A stretch of DNA of 64,000 nt, taken from Aquibacillus saliphilus. Its GTDB lineage: Bacteria > Bacillota > Bacilli > Bacillales > Amphibacillaceae. Positions within the stretch are counted from its first letter, which is position 1. Each line of letters opens with the position of its first letter. Location of the stretch: the NCBI RefSeq assembly GCF_020404745.1, contig NZ_JAIZAP010000003.1:62001-126000 (forward strand). Reading direction: 5' to 3'. Made by a program: the position numbers and the translations under genes. This document shows, in pieces, positions 44,766-53,855 of this stretch. A model generated the notes under the pieces. That model worked only from the letters and a program-made list of their open reading frames with translations, did no database searches and was not told where the DNA came from.

Positions 44766-45533
44766 TTGGAATATTCAGTAGAGAGTTTACAAAGGCAACT
44801 GCATCAACTAAGAATGTCCGAAACATCAAAAGAGCTTCCAGGTTTTTTAAGGAAAGCAGAGTCCCAATCGTGGACTTATCAGGAATTTCTTAGGGAATTG
44901 CTTTCATACGAGGAAAAGCGTCGCGAAGAAAAAATGATAGAAAAACACTTGAAGTGGGCGAAGTTCCCTTATCAAAAAGGGCTTGATGAATTTAATCTTA
45001 AAGAACTGCCATCGCTTAGTACGAGACAATTAAGACAACTCCAAGAGCTTACTTGGTTGGAAGAGTCTTTCAATCTACTATTTTTGGGCCCACCCGGAGT
45101 GGGCAAAACCCATATTTCTATTGGCTTAGGATTAGAGGCAATCAATAAAGGACATCGCGTGTCATTTGTATCTATGGGAGAATTAGTGCCTTTATTAAAA
45201 AGTGAGGAGTTTCTTCGAAAGTCACAACTACAAATGAAACGTATTAGAGAAGCCGATCTGGTCATAATTGATGATTTAATGTACATGGCGATGGATCAAA
45301 ATGAGGCAAACCTATTTTTCCATCTAGTTAACCATCTTTATGAACGAAGTTCTATCATATTAACATCAAATAAAGGACCAGAGGAATGGGGAGAATTGTT
45401 AGGTGATCAAGGAATAACAACGGCGATTTTAGATCGCCTTCTCCACCGTTCTGAAGTCATCCATTTTGATGGATCAAGTCACAGAATTAAATATCGAGAA
45501 TCTCTTTTTCAAGCAAAAAGTGTTCAAACTTAA
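44766..45533 (+). CDS. istB: IS21-family helper ATPase IstB
   Basis: 255 residues, TTG start one base after the istA stop. AAA+ ATPase of the DnaC/IstB type: Walker A LGPPGVGKTH (~106-115), Walker B LVIIDDLMYM, sensor LTSNKG. It assembles on target DNA and activates IstA. Confidence 0.92.
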   Translation: MEYSVESLQRQLHQLRMSETSKELPGFLRKAESQSWTYQEFLRELLSYEEKRREEKMIEKHLKWAKFPYQKGLDEFNLKELPSLSTRQLRQLQELTWLEESFNLLFLGPPGVGKTHISIGLGLEAINKGHRVSFVSMGELVPLLKSEEFLRKSQLQMKRIREADLVIIDDLMYMAMDQNEANLFFHLVNHLYERSSIILTSNKGPEEWGELLGDQGITTAILDRLLHRSEVIHFDGSSHRIKYRESLFQAKSVQT

Positions 45534-45568
45534 TGAGCAGAAAGTGTTCAAAACTACTTGACGGTTAC

Positions 45569-45575
45569 ACTCACT
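45569..45575. repeat. IS21-type target site duplication, right
   Basis: ACTCACT, identical to 43082-43088. Confidence 0.8.
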
Positions 45576-45626
45576 TGTGTGAATCGCAATGAGGTATATT
45601 TTCAAAAACTTTCAAATGCTTTTTAT

Positions 45627-47408
45627 TTACTTATCGAATAAGTGATATATAGGAAAACGTTTCAAGTTATCTTGTTCCTCAACAGGAATTGAGTAAAATA
45701 TTCGTTTAGCTTTTGATCTATTCCCCAGTAAGACTTCACAAGCAAAAGATATATTCTTATTATTCTTTCTTTCTGCTTCTTCAAGAATATCCAATACGTG
45801 GTCTTCTTCTTTTTCGGTTAATTGATTTAATTTCCTAACATTAATTTGGTATTTATTTATCAATGCAATAGTTTCATGCGGATTGATTTCAAGGTATCTG
45901 TGAATTAAGTCCTCTGCAAACTCAATATACTTACTTTCATTTTCCATATCGTAGTAGTTAATATAATCAAGTGCAATGCTAATGGTGTATGGTGAATTCA
46001 CTTCATAATACTTTTCTGTGAATGATTTCTTTACTATATCAAACTTGAAGTTAGCTGATTCCTCCATCACTTTAATCTTCTGACTGGAATAGATACTAAC
46101 CTTCCAATAATTTTGCTCAACACCAGCGTTAACATTCTGTTGATTTTCTTCTTTTGGTATTAAACCTGCAATAGTATTAAGAGTTTTTTCACTAAAAAAG
46201 TCAATGAATTCATTCTTTGCTTTATCAAATAAAACCATTACTTTTACATATTCCGAAAGCCTTATCACTTGGATTAATGAATTATCAAAATCCTTGCTGT
46301 CATAATTTGTGAGTAATTGATATTGTTTCTCCTTGAATAGTTTGAGTATTCCATTAAAAAGTTCGCTAATATTTTCGTTATCATCAAATTTATAATCATC
46401 ACTTATTCCTATTTGATCACATATACTTACAATTTCCTCACATTGCTTTATATCTTGTTCTACTTCAGAAAAATCTTCCTTCACATCCAAACTGCCAAAA
46501 ACACCTATTTTTTCGATAGGTATCTTATTGTGATCCCTAAGATACTTGATTATTTTCAATGCTTTTATATGTGACCGTAAACTTTTCACCTTACCCAAAG
46601 TAATTTTCCCTTTGTTAGTGCTTTTGTTAATTTCTAAAACTAAGGACTCTTCAATGAGTAAATATCTTTTATCCACGGTCTCCCTTATTTCATAATTTAT
46701 CCTAAACACATCATTACCTATCTTTACTTCATCATTTAAGCCTGTCCTTATCTCATGTAATTTTGCTTTGCTTATTGGTATCTCATTTCCTGATTCTATC
46801 CCGTACATATAAGCCGATTCTTCAAACAAATCAAATGAAGATTCTTCTTTTAGTTTATAATAGTCTAATTTATACTCAGTAAACTCTCTTTCGGAATTTG
46901 CTTCTATGAAATTTTTAGGTTGTTTTTCTACAATTCTAAGAAATTGCTTGCATATGTCTTCTAATAATCCTTTTTCCAACTTCCTAAAAGGAATTGTGAT
47001 TGATTTATTCCCTGTATATTTAAGATCTATTAACAAATCTTTTAAATCCAATGGAGCAAGAATTCTATAATATGCCTGTCGTGAATATGTAATTGGATTT
47101 ATCGTCACAACGAAATATAAAACTCCATTTCCATCTTTGTAATATACTTCTATATCACTCTTAGATACTGAATGCTTAATTTTATTTCTTTTAGCTGACT
47201 TTTTATTGGTTGCTGTACCTTTTATTTGTATAGGTATATTTTTTGCGAACTTATCTTTTTTAATCTCACTTAAGAAAAGTGTAATGCTACCATCAAAAGC
47301 AAGTCCTTTATCATTCATTTGAACGTTACTTAGCAAACGAAATGGTGGTTGTAATATATTCTCATTTATTTCTAAACAAGCTAAATGCTCTATTATTACA
47401 GTATCCAT
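45627..47408 (-). CDS. DUF4365-type (PD-(D/E)XK-like) large protein
   Basis: 593 residues from the ATG at 47408 (GGTAGGGG upstream; an earlier in-frame start is weaker). Residues ~1-150 match DUF4365: GLAFDGSITLFL, then IPIQIKGT, the D...QxK core of a restriction-like nuclease fold. The remaining ~440 residues are helical with no recognised motif. DUF4365 proteins occur in defence islands, but the role here is not known. Its downstream terminator is interrupted by the IS21 element. Confidence 0.65.
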   Translation of the reverse strand: MDTVIIEHLACLEINENILQPPFRLLSNVQMNDKGLAFDGSITLFLSEIKKDKFAKNIPIQIKGTATNKKSAKRNKIKHSVSKSDIEVYYKDGNGVLYFVVTINPITYSRQAYYRILAPLDLKDLLIDLKYTGNKSITIPFRKLEKGLLEDICKQFLRIVEKQPKNFIEANSEREFTEYKLDYYKLKEESSFDLFEESAYMYGIESGNEIPISKAKLHEIRTGLNDEVKIGNDVFRINYEIRETVDKRYLLIEESLVLEINKSTNKGKITLGKVKSLRSHIKALKIIKYLRDHNKIPIEKIGVFGSLDVKEDFSEVEQDIKQCEEIVSICDQIGISDDYKFDDNENISELFNGILKLFKEKQYQLLTNYDSKDFDNSLIQVIRLSEYVKVMVLFDKAKNEFIDFFSEKTLNTIAGLIPKEENQQNVNAGVEQNYWKVSIYSSQKIKVMEESANFKFDIVKKSFTEKYYEVNSPYTISIALDYINYYDMENESKYIEFAEDLIHRYLEINPHETIALINKYQINVRKLNQLTEKEEDHVLDILEEAERKNNKNISFACEVLLGNRSKAKRIFYSIPVEEQDNLKRFPIYHLFDK

Positions 47409-47551
47409 AATTCCCCTACCTTCCCCCTTGCTGTACAAACTACTTATATCCTGTAATTATATCCCATTGATTAGTCTAACCCAAACAAGAATATGAATAA
47501 ATTCTACTAATTACATACATTGAATAGAATAAGAGAGGGGTGACGTAGTTA

Positions 47552-47659
47552 ATGAACTTGGAAGAAAAAGAAATTTGTGTAAACTGTGGTAAGCCTATTA
47601 ATAATAATTCATCATTTTGTTCAGATGAATGTAACTTCAACTATGGTTCAGACAATTAA
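47552..47659 (+). CDS. 35-residue zinc-ribbon peptide
   Basis: MNLEEKEICVNCGKPI...FCSDECNFNY: a CxxC plus CxxxC four-cysteine knuckle of the type often found in short zinc-finger proteins of mobile regions. AGAGGGGTGA precedes the ATG. Divergent from the DUF4365 gene and convergent with the HTH gene. Function unknown. Confidence 0.6.
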   Translation: MNLEEKEICVNCGKPINNNSSFCSDECNFNYGSDN

Positions 47660-47691
47660 AGATAAGACATTAGTCGTTTTAAGAGTAAATT

Positions 47692-47730
47692 AGTACGCAT
47701 CTAAAAATTCTAAAGTAGATGCGTACTAAT
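47692..47730. terminator. Hairpin between convergent genes
   Basis: AGTACGCATCT / AGATGCGTACT with a 14-base loop. No long T-run on either strand. Confidence 0.45.
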
Positions 47731-47732
47731 TA

Positions 47733-48338
47733 CTACCTTTCAATTTGCTTAGTTGTAACGAACTTAGATAAGAATTTATCTCTCTGAGCTTTAGGATACG
47801 CATGCTTTTCTAAGAACTTCGTATGCCAAGTTCTGTCTTGCACCTCTAAATCTTCCACCTTGTATCCAAGATAGTCGTTTAACTCTTTCCTATTGATTTT
47901 TATAATGTGCTCATTATCAAGATATGGAATGTTAATATTGATAGATTCCAAAAAATGAAATTGACGAAGCAGTCTTACACTTTCTTCGACTAATATTTTA
48001 TTTACCTTATCACCCGTTTCAAAGTAGTTATTATAATCATTGCAGTCTAATTTTGACTGGCTATTGTGGTTAATATACTCCTCAAAAGAGTCAAAATAAT
48101 TAATCTGCACCATTTTCGAATCTTTTGTAATGTTGATTTCCTTAATAAATGTCCCACCCTGAATATTTTTTATGTAGGGTAACAATGCTGGATGCACTTG
48201 TGTTTTATCAATAACCCATGTTTTTCCAATCTTTTTAGACAAAACCTTTCCTTCTGCACAAAGGTTCTTCAAATATCCAGGTGATAATCCCCATAAATCA
48301 GACGCTTCCTCTACACCTATCACTTTATCTAAAACCAT
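47733..48338 (-). CDS. HTH (excisionase-type) DNA-binding protein
   Basis: 201 residues. Residues ~1-50 are a MerR/excisionase-like helix-turn-helix (GVEEASDLWGLSPGYLKNLC...GKTWVIDK). The remaining 150 residues are unrecognised (YFDSFEEYINHN; NDYLGYKVEDLEVQDRTWHTKFL). ATG at 48338 is served by AGGAG (a GTG two codons earlier is too close to it). Two identical 12-bp palindromes directly upstream suggest autoregulation. Confidence 0.7.
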   Translation of the reverse strand: MVLDKVIGVEEASDLWGLSPGYLKNLCAEGKVLSKKIGKTWVIDKTQVHPALLPYIKNIQGGTFIKEINITKDSKMVQINYFDSFEEYINHNSQSKLDCNDYNNYFETGDKVNKILVEESVRLLRQFHFLESININIPYLDNEHIIKINRKELNDYLGYKVEDLEVQDRTWHTKFLEKHAYPKAQRDKFLSKFVTTKQIER

Positions 48339-48360
48339 ATACACACTCCTAAATAGTTAA

Positions 48361-48398
48361 TGCGTTAACGCACCTTAATATTAACATGCGTTAACGCA
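48361..48398. promoter_or_regulatory. Twin palindromic operators TGCGTTAACGCA
   Basis: TGCGTTAACGCA at 48361-48372 and again at 48387-48398, identical, 26 bp centre to centre, starting 23 bp upstream of the HTH gene. Perfect dyads this close to an HTH gene are most simply its own binding sites. Confidence 0.6.
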
Positions 48399-48680
48399 CA
48401 TGTAAATAGTTATTTAGAGTTGCCTTTAGTGGTTTTAGATTAACGTACTTAGTTGCTGTTGCTTATAAAATTATAAACTCACTACCATTAGCTTAACAAT
48501 GTCTCTTGTGTACAATCGTAATCAGTTTACCTCACATTCTATTCTTTCTAATTCAATTTAGATTTTGACTCTTTCTCCTTCTTTTGCTGAGATTTCAATA
48601 ATCTATTTTGAATTTTTTGGTATTGTCATAGGATAATAGAAATAATATATTTTACATCATGTGATGAGGAGTAGTTTAAA
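48399..48680. other. Intergenic region, divergent promoters
   Basis: A/T-rich spacer between the HTH gene and the 147-residue gene; no ORF recognised. Confidence 0.4.
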
Positions 48681-49124
48681 ATGAAGGATACATACATTGA
48701 GGCATTCAAGTTCGGGTTAAATCCTACTGGATACTTAATTCAAAAAGGTACTGAAGCAATCATTAACAAAACACAATCGATAAAAGAAAACGGAACTATA
48801 AATGAGTTAGAAGAGGAAGCCAGAAAGCAAGATATTTACAATCAGATGACTGAATCCCAAGCAAAGATAGCCCAAGAACTTGCAATTGCACAAAGAATTA
48901 ACACAGCAGAAGAAGTTGAAATTGAAAATTTCTATGAAGGAGAAGGAAAAGGCGGAATTAGAGTTCAAACAGATGGCGAGACTCAAAGTATAAATGCTGG
49001 TCTGAGTGGACAAGGAAGAAAAGTAGTTAAGCGTTTCTACAGATTTAAGGGGTGGCATGACAATGGATTAGAAGTCTTGGAAAAAATGCAATCCCAAAAT
49101 GAAGAAGACGGGTTTGTCAAATAA
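48681..49124 (+). CDS. Unknown 147-residue protein next to IS256
   Basis: Not recognised. Amphipathic helices at ~35-80 (ELEEEARKQDIYNQMTESQA; AQELAIAQRINTAEEVEIE), then a glycine-rich stretch (EGEGKGGIRV; NAGLSGQGRKVVKRFYRFKG). GATGAGGAG precedes the ATG. The stop codon lies at the left end of the IS256-type element, so the C-terminus may have been clipped. Confidence 0.6.
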   Translation: MKDTYIEAFKFGLNPTGYLIQKGTEAIINKTQSIKENGTINELEEEARKQDIYNQMTESQAKIAQELAIAQRINTAEEVEIENFYEGEGKGGIRVQTDGETQSINAGLSGQGRKVVKRFYRFKGWHDNGLEVLEKMQSQNEEDGFVK

Positions 49125-50460
49125 AGTGTGTAAGTTTTGTGACTAGATAAATTTCAGTACCCTATTTTCTAATTTATCGTGTACTAATAGCTGGTTCATG
49201 ACCATAGACCAATTATTGACATGGCCACCTTGCCACTTTGTTTCAAGTTCTTTCACTCGCAAAAATAGCACTTTTAAGAGAGCGTTCTCGTTTGGGAATG
49301 CTCCTTTTTTGGTTACTTTTCTAAAGCTAGAATGAATACTCTCTACGGCATTAGTAGTATACATAACCTTACGAATTGCACTACCGTAATCGAAAAGTTG
49401 TTCCACATCGTGGAAGTTCCTGATCCATACGTCCAATGCCCCTGGATAGGCTGTCCATTGTTGTTTAAACGATTCAAAAGCACTGTGACACGCCTTTAAA
49501 CTTTGAGCTCCGTAGACCTTTCTAAGAGAGGCTGTAAATGCTTTATAATCCTTACTGGGAACGTACTTAATCGAGTTGCGAATTAAGTGAACCATACACC
49601 TTTGAACCAAGACGTCAGGGAAAATAGCACGGGCACCTTCTTCTAGACCACTTACACCGTCCATCGACATAAAGAAGATGTCTTCTACGCCTCGTGATTT
49701 TATTTCATCAAATATCTGCATCCACTTGTGTTTACTTTCTGTTTCATTCAGCCAAAGACCAAGAATCTCCTTTCCTCCATCAATTGTATATCCTAAAATG
49801 GTATATACGGCATATTCTTTTGTTTCATATTGGTTTCTGATTGTCGTGTACATGCAGTCTACAAAGAGAAATGCGTAACAGTTACTTAGTGGACGAGTTT
49901 GCCACTCCTCTAAATCTGGGAGGACTATATCTGTGATATCTGATACCATTTCGTGCGAAACAGAAAAGCCATAAATGTCTTTAATGGTAGAAGAAATATC
50001 CCGCTGCGACATCCCTCTAGCGTACATAGAAATAACCTTATCCTCAATAGCCGAGACATCTTTTTTACGTTTAGGAATTAATTGTGGTTCAAAAGATCCG
50101 TCACGATCACGAGGAACAGCTATTTCCACTTCTCCAGTGGTCGTTTTAATGGATTTCTTTCCATACCCATTTCGTCTGTTCACTGTTTCTTTTTCGGCTT
50201 TATCGTTTGTCTCGTAACCTAAATAATGATTCATTTCGCCTTTTAACATCGATTCAAACATGGGAACGAATATATCTTTCAGTGCATTTTGCATATCTTC
50301 TACAGATTCTGGTTGATATTGTTCAATTATCTTGTTAGCTAATTCTACGGAGTTAGGATTTCTTTTTGGATTTACCATCAAAATCACTCCCTTATATTTA
50401 TATCTTACCAAATAAAAAAACTGTGTAAGTAAGAATCGTACGCATTCTTACTTACACAGT
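49125..50460 (-). mobile_element. IS256-family insertion sequence (ends approximate)
   Basis: One transposase gene between related ends: left AGTGTGTAAGT, right (inverted) ACTGTGTAAGT. The right end is part of a longer perfect palindrome (50419-50461). I could not define a target duplication. Confidence 0.65.
49143..50378 (-). CDS. IS256-family transposase
   Basis: 411 residues from the ATG with AAGGGAGTG upstream. Typical N-terminus (LANKIIEQYQPESVEDMQNALKDIF...GEMNHYLGY), RNGYGKKSIKTTTGEVEIAVPRDRDGSFEP, DDE core with FLFVDCMY, SMDGVSGLEEG and a C-terminal YTTNAVESIHSSFRKV. Appears intact. Confidence 0.92.
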   Translation of the reverse strand: MVNPKRNPNSVELANKIIEQYQPESVEDMQNALKDIFVPMFESMLKGEMNHYLGYETNDKAEKETVNRRNGYGKKSIKTTTGEVEIAVPRDRDGSFEPQLIPKRKKDVSAIEDKVISMYARGMSQRDISSTIKDIYGFSVSHEMVSDITDIVLPDLEEWQTRPLSNCYAFLFVDCMYTTIRNQYETKEYAVYTILGYTIDGGKEILGLWLNETESKHKWMQIFDEIKSRGVEDIFFMSMDGVSGLEEGARAIFPDVLVQRCMVHLIRNSIKYVPSKDYKAFTASLRKVYGAQSLKACHSAFESFKQQWTAYPGALDVWIRNFHDVEQLFDYGSAIRKVMYTTNAVESIHSSFRKVTKKGAFPNENALLKVLFLRVKELETKWQGGHVNNWSMVMNQLLVHDKLENRVLKFI

Positions 50461-50875
50461 TAATTTTACACTCCCATCTTTCCTGTTTTTTTAATCCTTA
50501 ATTATATCTATTTTCCCTTAATAACTTAGTCTTACATCCCCTTCTCTCACTTAACACACTCTTTACTACCAATTCAGTATTTAGTTTGTAATAAGCATCA
50601 GATGGATTGATTGTAGCTGATACATTGGACTACACCCTAATTTCTATTTTAATGTACCTGGCAATCGAATTCTACTTTATTCTTTTTTCATCCTGTTACC
50701 AATCTAATTCAGGTTTTCTTCCTAATTAATCAAACGACCATTTAGTAAACCATTAAAGAAATCACCAATCCTTATGAGTAGTACAATACTTTCTATAACA
50801 CCTTCACCCTTCATCCTTAAAAAATCAAAAAAAAATTTACTTTTTTTGATTTTTGCTACCTACTATGTGCATTGA
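50461..50875. other. Intergenic region inside island
   Basis: About 400 bp of A/T-rich DNA between the IS256 end and the right repeat. No ORF with an RBS and no strong hairpin seen. Confidence 0.45.
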
Positions 50876-51198
50876 TAATAATAACCTGTTATTCCCCCCA
50901 CTCTCCCTCACCCTCAAACCCGCACCACTACAGCATTCTCTTTTTCTCACTTTTGCCCATCACAAATAATAACGTGCGATAAACCCACTCTTTCTCCCAC
51001 TTTTTCACTTTTTCTCACACGTATCTATTAACACAAAAAACAATAACGTACGACTGACCCTTCCTCATGCCTTGATCCGTAAGGAATAAGGCAGAGGATT
51101 GCGAGAATCTTCGGGTGCTTCCACACGCTTTTATTCTCACTTTTGGTCGATTTCGTAGGTTATTGTTTTTGTTAGTACGTATTTAATTTTGGGTTACA
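50876..51198. repeat. Long direct repeat, right copy (island boundary)
   Basis: About 323 bp nearly identical to 37404-37738. Its right end overlaps the stop codon of rlmCD (51194-51196), so this copy is in the native position downstream of rlmCD and the left copy is the duplicate or the reverse. Confidence 0.9.
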
Positions 51199-52573
51199 AT
51201 TTTAACTCTATCAACGCCACGCACTCAATGTGATTTGTCTGAGGAAACATATCTACTGGCTGTACTTGTTTTGTTTCGTATCCACCCTCTTCTAAGATAC
51301 GGAGATCCCTAGCCAGCGTTGATGGATTACAAGAGACATAAACGATTCGGTCCGGCTTCATCGTAAGCATGGCTTCTAGTAATGCTTCATCACAACCTTT
51401 ACGTGGCGGGTCGACAACAATTACATCTGGCCTTAGTCCTTGAGCAGTCCACCAAGGCATAATCTTTTCGGCTTCCCCTACGTAAAATTCAGTGTTTTCA
51501 ATGTGATTTATTTTTGCATTTTTCTTAGCATCGGAAATGGCGTCAGGAACTATCTCAACACCATAAACTTTTTTAGCTTTTTGTGCTAAAGAAAGTGAAA
51601 TTGTTCCAATCCCACAGTAAGCGTCAATAACCGTTTCCTTGCCAGTTAAATTAGCGTACTCCAGCGCTTTATCGTACAATCGTTTGGTTTGAGGAGGATT
51701 TACTTGGTAAAAAGACTTGGCTGAAATAGCAAATTTAATGTCACCAATTGTATCGTAAATGTACTCTTCTCCCCAAAGAACTTTTGTCTTCTTGCCTAGA
51801 ATTACATTCGTTTTCTCTTTATTTACGTTTTGTACTATCGACTTTATTTGCGGATATGTTTCATGTAGCTCTTTGACAAGTTCTTCTTCATGGGGTAATT
51901 GCTCTGTTCTTGTTACAATGACAATCATTGTCTCACCTGTTTGTTCGCCAGTACGGACCATAATATGGCGTAGTATCCCTTTGTGAGCTTTCTCATCATA
52001 GGCAGTAATACCTAATCGATCTGCCATTCTACGGACAGCCTCGACCATTCGATCGTTTATTTCAGCAGTAATCACACAGCGGTCCATACCTTCAATTATC
52101 TCATGACTTCTTTTACGGTAAAATCCTGTTATTAGCTCCCCATCTCGATAACCGACAGGTATTTGTACTTTGTTTCGATATCTCCACGGATCATCCATTC
52201 CAATCGTCGGATGGACAGGAATATCCTCAATATGACCGATTTTTCTTAACGCGTTTTTAACTTGGGATTGTTTCATATCAAGTTGAAGGCCATAACTCAT
52301 ATGTTGCAGCTGACAACCTCCACATTGTATATAAACATCACAAGGGGGTTCGACTCGTTCTGCACTAACGTTTTCTATTTCTAATAACTTACCAAAGGCA
52401 AAGTTCTTCTTCACTTTGATGACTTTAACTTTGGCCTTTTCACCTGGAAGTGCGTATGGGACAAATAAGGGATAACCATTAACCTTACCGACTCCATCAC
52501 CTTCATGAGTTAAATCTTCAAAAGTTAGTTCAATTGTTTCGTTCTTTTGCACTGGTGGTTTTTGTTTTACCAT
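51194..52573 (-). CDS. rlmCD: 23S rRNA (uracil-C5) methyltransferase, RlmCD/RumA type
   Basis: 459 residues. N-terminal TRAM domain (~1-75); Fe-S cysteines in [13 protein letters not shown] (~78-90) plus a later Cys; SAM site [11 protein letters not shown]; catalytic region [16 protein letters not shown] and [14 protein letters not shown]. In Bacillus this enzyme methylates U747 and U1939 of 23S rRNA. Neighbour of dgkB, as in B. subtilis (yerS-yerQ). Confidence 0.9.
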   Translation of the reverse strand: MVKQKPPVQKNETIELTFEDLTHEGDGVGKVNGYPLFVPYALPGEKAKVKVIKVKKNFAFGKLLEIENVSAERVEPPCDVYIQCGGCQLQHMSYGLQLDMKQSQVKNALRKIGHIEDIPVHPTIGMDDPWRYRNKVQIPVGYRDGELITGFYRKRSHEIIEGMDRCVITAEINDRMVEAVRRMADRLGITAYDEKAHKGILRHIMVRTGEQTGETMIVIVTRTEQLPHEEELVKELHETYPQIKSIVQNVNKEKTNVILGKKTKVLWGEEYIYDTIGDIKFAISAKSFYQVNPPQTKRLYDKALEYANLTGKETVIDAYCGIGTISLSLAQKAKKVYGVEIVPDAISDAKKNAKINHIENTEFYVGEAEKIMPWWTAQGLRPDVIVVDPPRKGCDEALLEAMLTMKPDRIVYVSCNPSTLARDLRILEEGGYETKQVQPVDMFPQTNHIECVALIELKL

Positions 52574-52824
52574 ACATCACTCGTCCTTCTTGTCATATGC
52601 TGTCCGAATTTTATCCTATACAATAAAAAAGGAAAAACATCCTGTTTTAAATGGTTTTCACCAAACACTTTATCAATTTCCCGGGAAATATGTGTGAATT
52701 TATCATTTTTTGATTAATTAGGGTTTTGCTTTTTATTCTGTCTTAGGATTGTCGTTCAATACTTTATTTGATCTTTTTTTAAAACACTATCGCTATTAAA
52801 TAAAAGAAAAAGAAGATTGCTGTG

Positions 52825-53739
52825 TTAGCTATCTCCCTTTTTTATGAACTCCTCGGGCACAAAATACTCAACATGCTGATAAAGATTGACAAATTCCCCT
52901 GGTAATAATCCACCAAATTCACCGTCAACATTTAATTGCATTTTTTCTTCTGATTTAACCTTAATTCTATTCGCCTTAGCATAAAATATATGCGAATCCT
53001 CTAGATGTGCACCTCTAAGAGCTAAAGTAGCGATTCTGACAAATTCAGCAAGGTTTGTCTTTCTTAAGATAAGTAAGTCGAATAAACCATCATCCATTAA
53101 AGCTGAAGGAGCTAATTTTTCAAAGCCACCAACAGAGTTAGTATTCGATACTAAAAACAACAAAATCTCATCTTCAAATATTTTACCGTCATATTCAATT
53201 GTGACTTTGGTAGGCCGCAGGGAGGGAAGCATTTCAATCCCTTTCAGATAGTATGCTAACTGACCAATCATCGTTTTTAACTTACTCGGTACATCATAAG
53301 TTAACTCAGTTAATTTACCGCCACCAGCTATATTCATGAAGTACTGATCATTCACTCTACCAATATCCAATGCTTTTGTTCTATTTTCTAGAATAACATC
53401 CACTGCTTTTTGAATATTTCTTGGAATCTCTAAAGCTCTAGCGAAGTCATTCGTTGTTCCAACAGGAATTATTCCTACTTTCGGGCGATTCGCTTGCTCT
53501 GCTATTCCATTTATAACCTCATTGATTGTTCCATCTCCACCTGCTGCAACGACAACATCAAATTCTCGCTCAATTGCAATTCTAGCAGCTTTTGTAGCGT
53601 CACCTACGCCAGTAGTTGCATGGGCTGAGGTTTCATAACCAGCTTCTTCAAAACGTCGCAAAACCTCAGGTAACTCCTTTTTAAACAATTCACGTCCAGA
53701 AGTTGGATTATAAATTATACGAGCGCGATTCATAGGCAT
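52825..53739 (-). CDS. dgkB: Diacylglycerol kinase
   Basis: 304 residues of the DagK/YegS lipid kinase family. N-terminal RARIIYNPTSGRELF, nucleotide motif AAGGDGTINEVINGI (~65-79), IPVGTTNDFARAL. DgkB recycles diacylglycerol to phosphatidic acid during lipoteichoic acid synthesis. AGGGGGAT precedes the ATG. Between rlmCD and gatB as in other Bacillaceae. Confidence 0.93.
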   Translation of the reverse strand: MPMNRARIIYNPTSGRELFKKELPEVLRRFEEAGYETSAHATTGVGDATKAARIAIEREFDVVVAAGGDGTINEVINGIAEQANRPKVGIIPVGTTNDFARALEIPRNIQKAVDVILENRTKALDIGRVNDQYFMNIAGGGKLTELTYDVPSKLKTMIGQLAYYLKGIEMLPSLRPTKVTIEYDGKIFEDEILLFLVSNTNSVGGFEKLAPSALMDDGLFDLLILRKTNLAEFVRIATLALRGAHLEDSHIFYAKANRIKVKSEEKMQLNVDGEFGGLLPGEFVNLYQHVEYFVPEEFIKKGDS

Positions 53740-53855
53740 CCCCCTATCAAAGTTACTTTTGTTTTAAAATCAAAGTGATTTTCTGTAATTGGATCAATGT
53801 TGATCGTTAAAGACAAGAAGGGACCATCCTTTATGAATCAGCCCCTTCTTCTCTC

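Larger units (their letters stand above)
43089..45568 (+). mobile_element. IS21-family insertion sequence, complete
   Basis: 2480 bp with istA and istB intact. Ends are GTAACTG... and ...CGGTTAC (inverted). TGAACACTTTCTGCTC motifs are repeated just inside each end, as is typical for IS21 multiple terminal repeats. Flanked by the 7-bp duplication ACTCACT. It has landed inside a terminator hairpin (CGACTCACT...GTGTGAATCG), separating the stem from its T-run. Confidence 0.9.

Noticed and set aside
37404-51198. Prophage or integrative element with integrase
   Set aside because: No integrase, phage structural, replication or conjugation gene and no tRNA at either edge; only two IS-type transposases.
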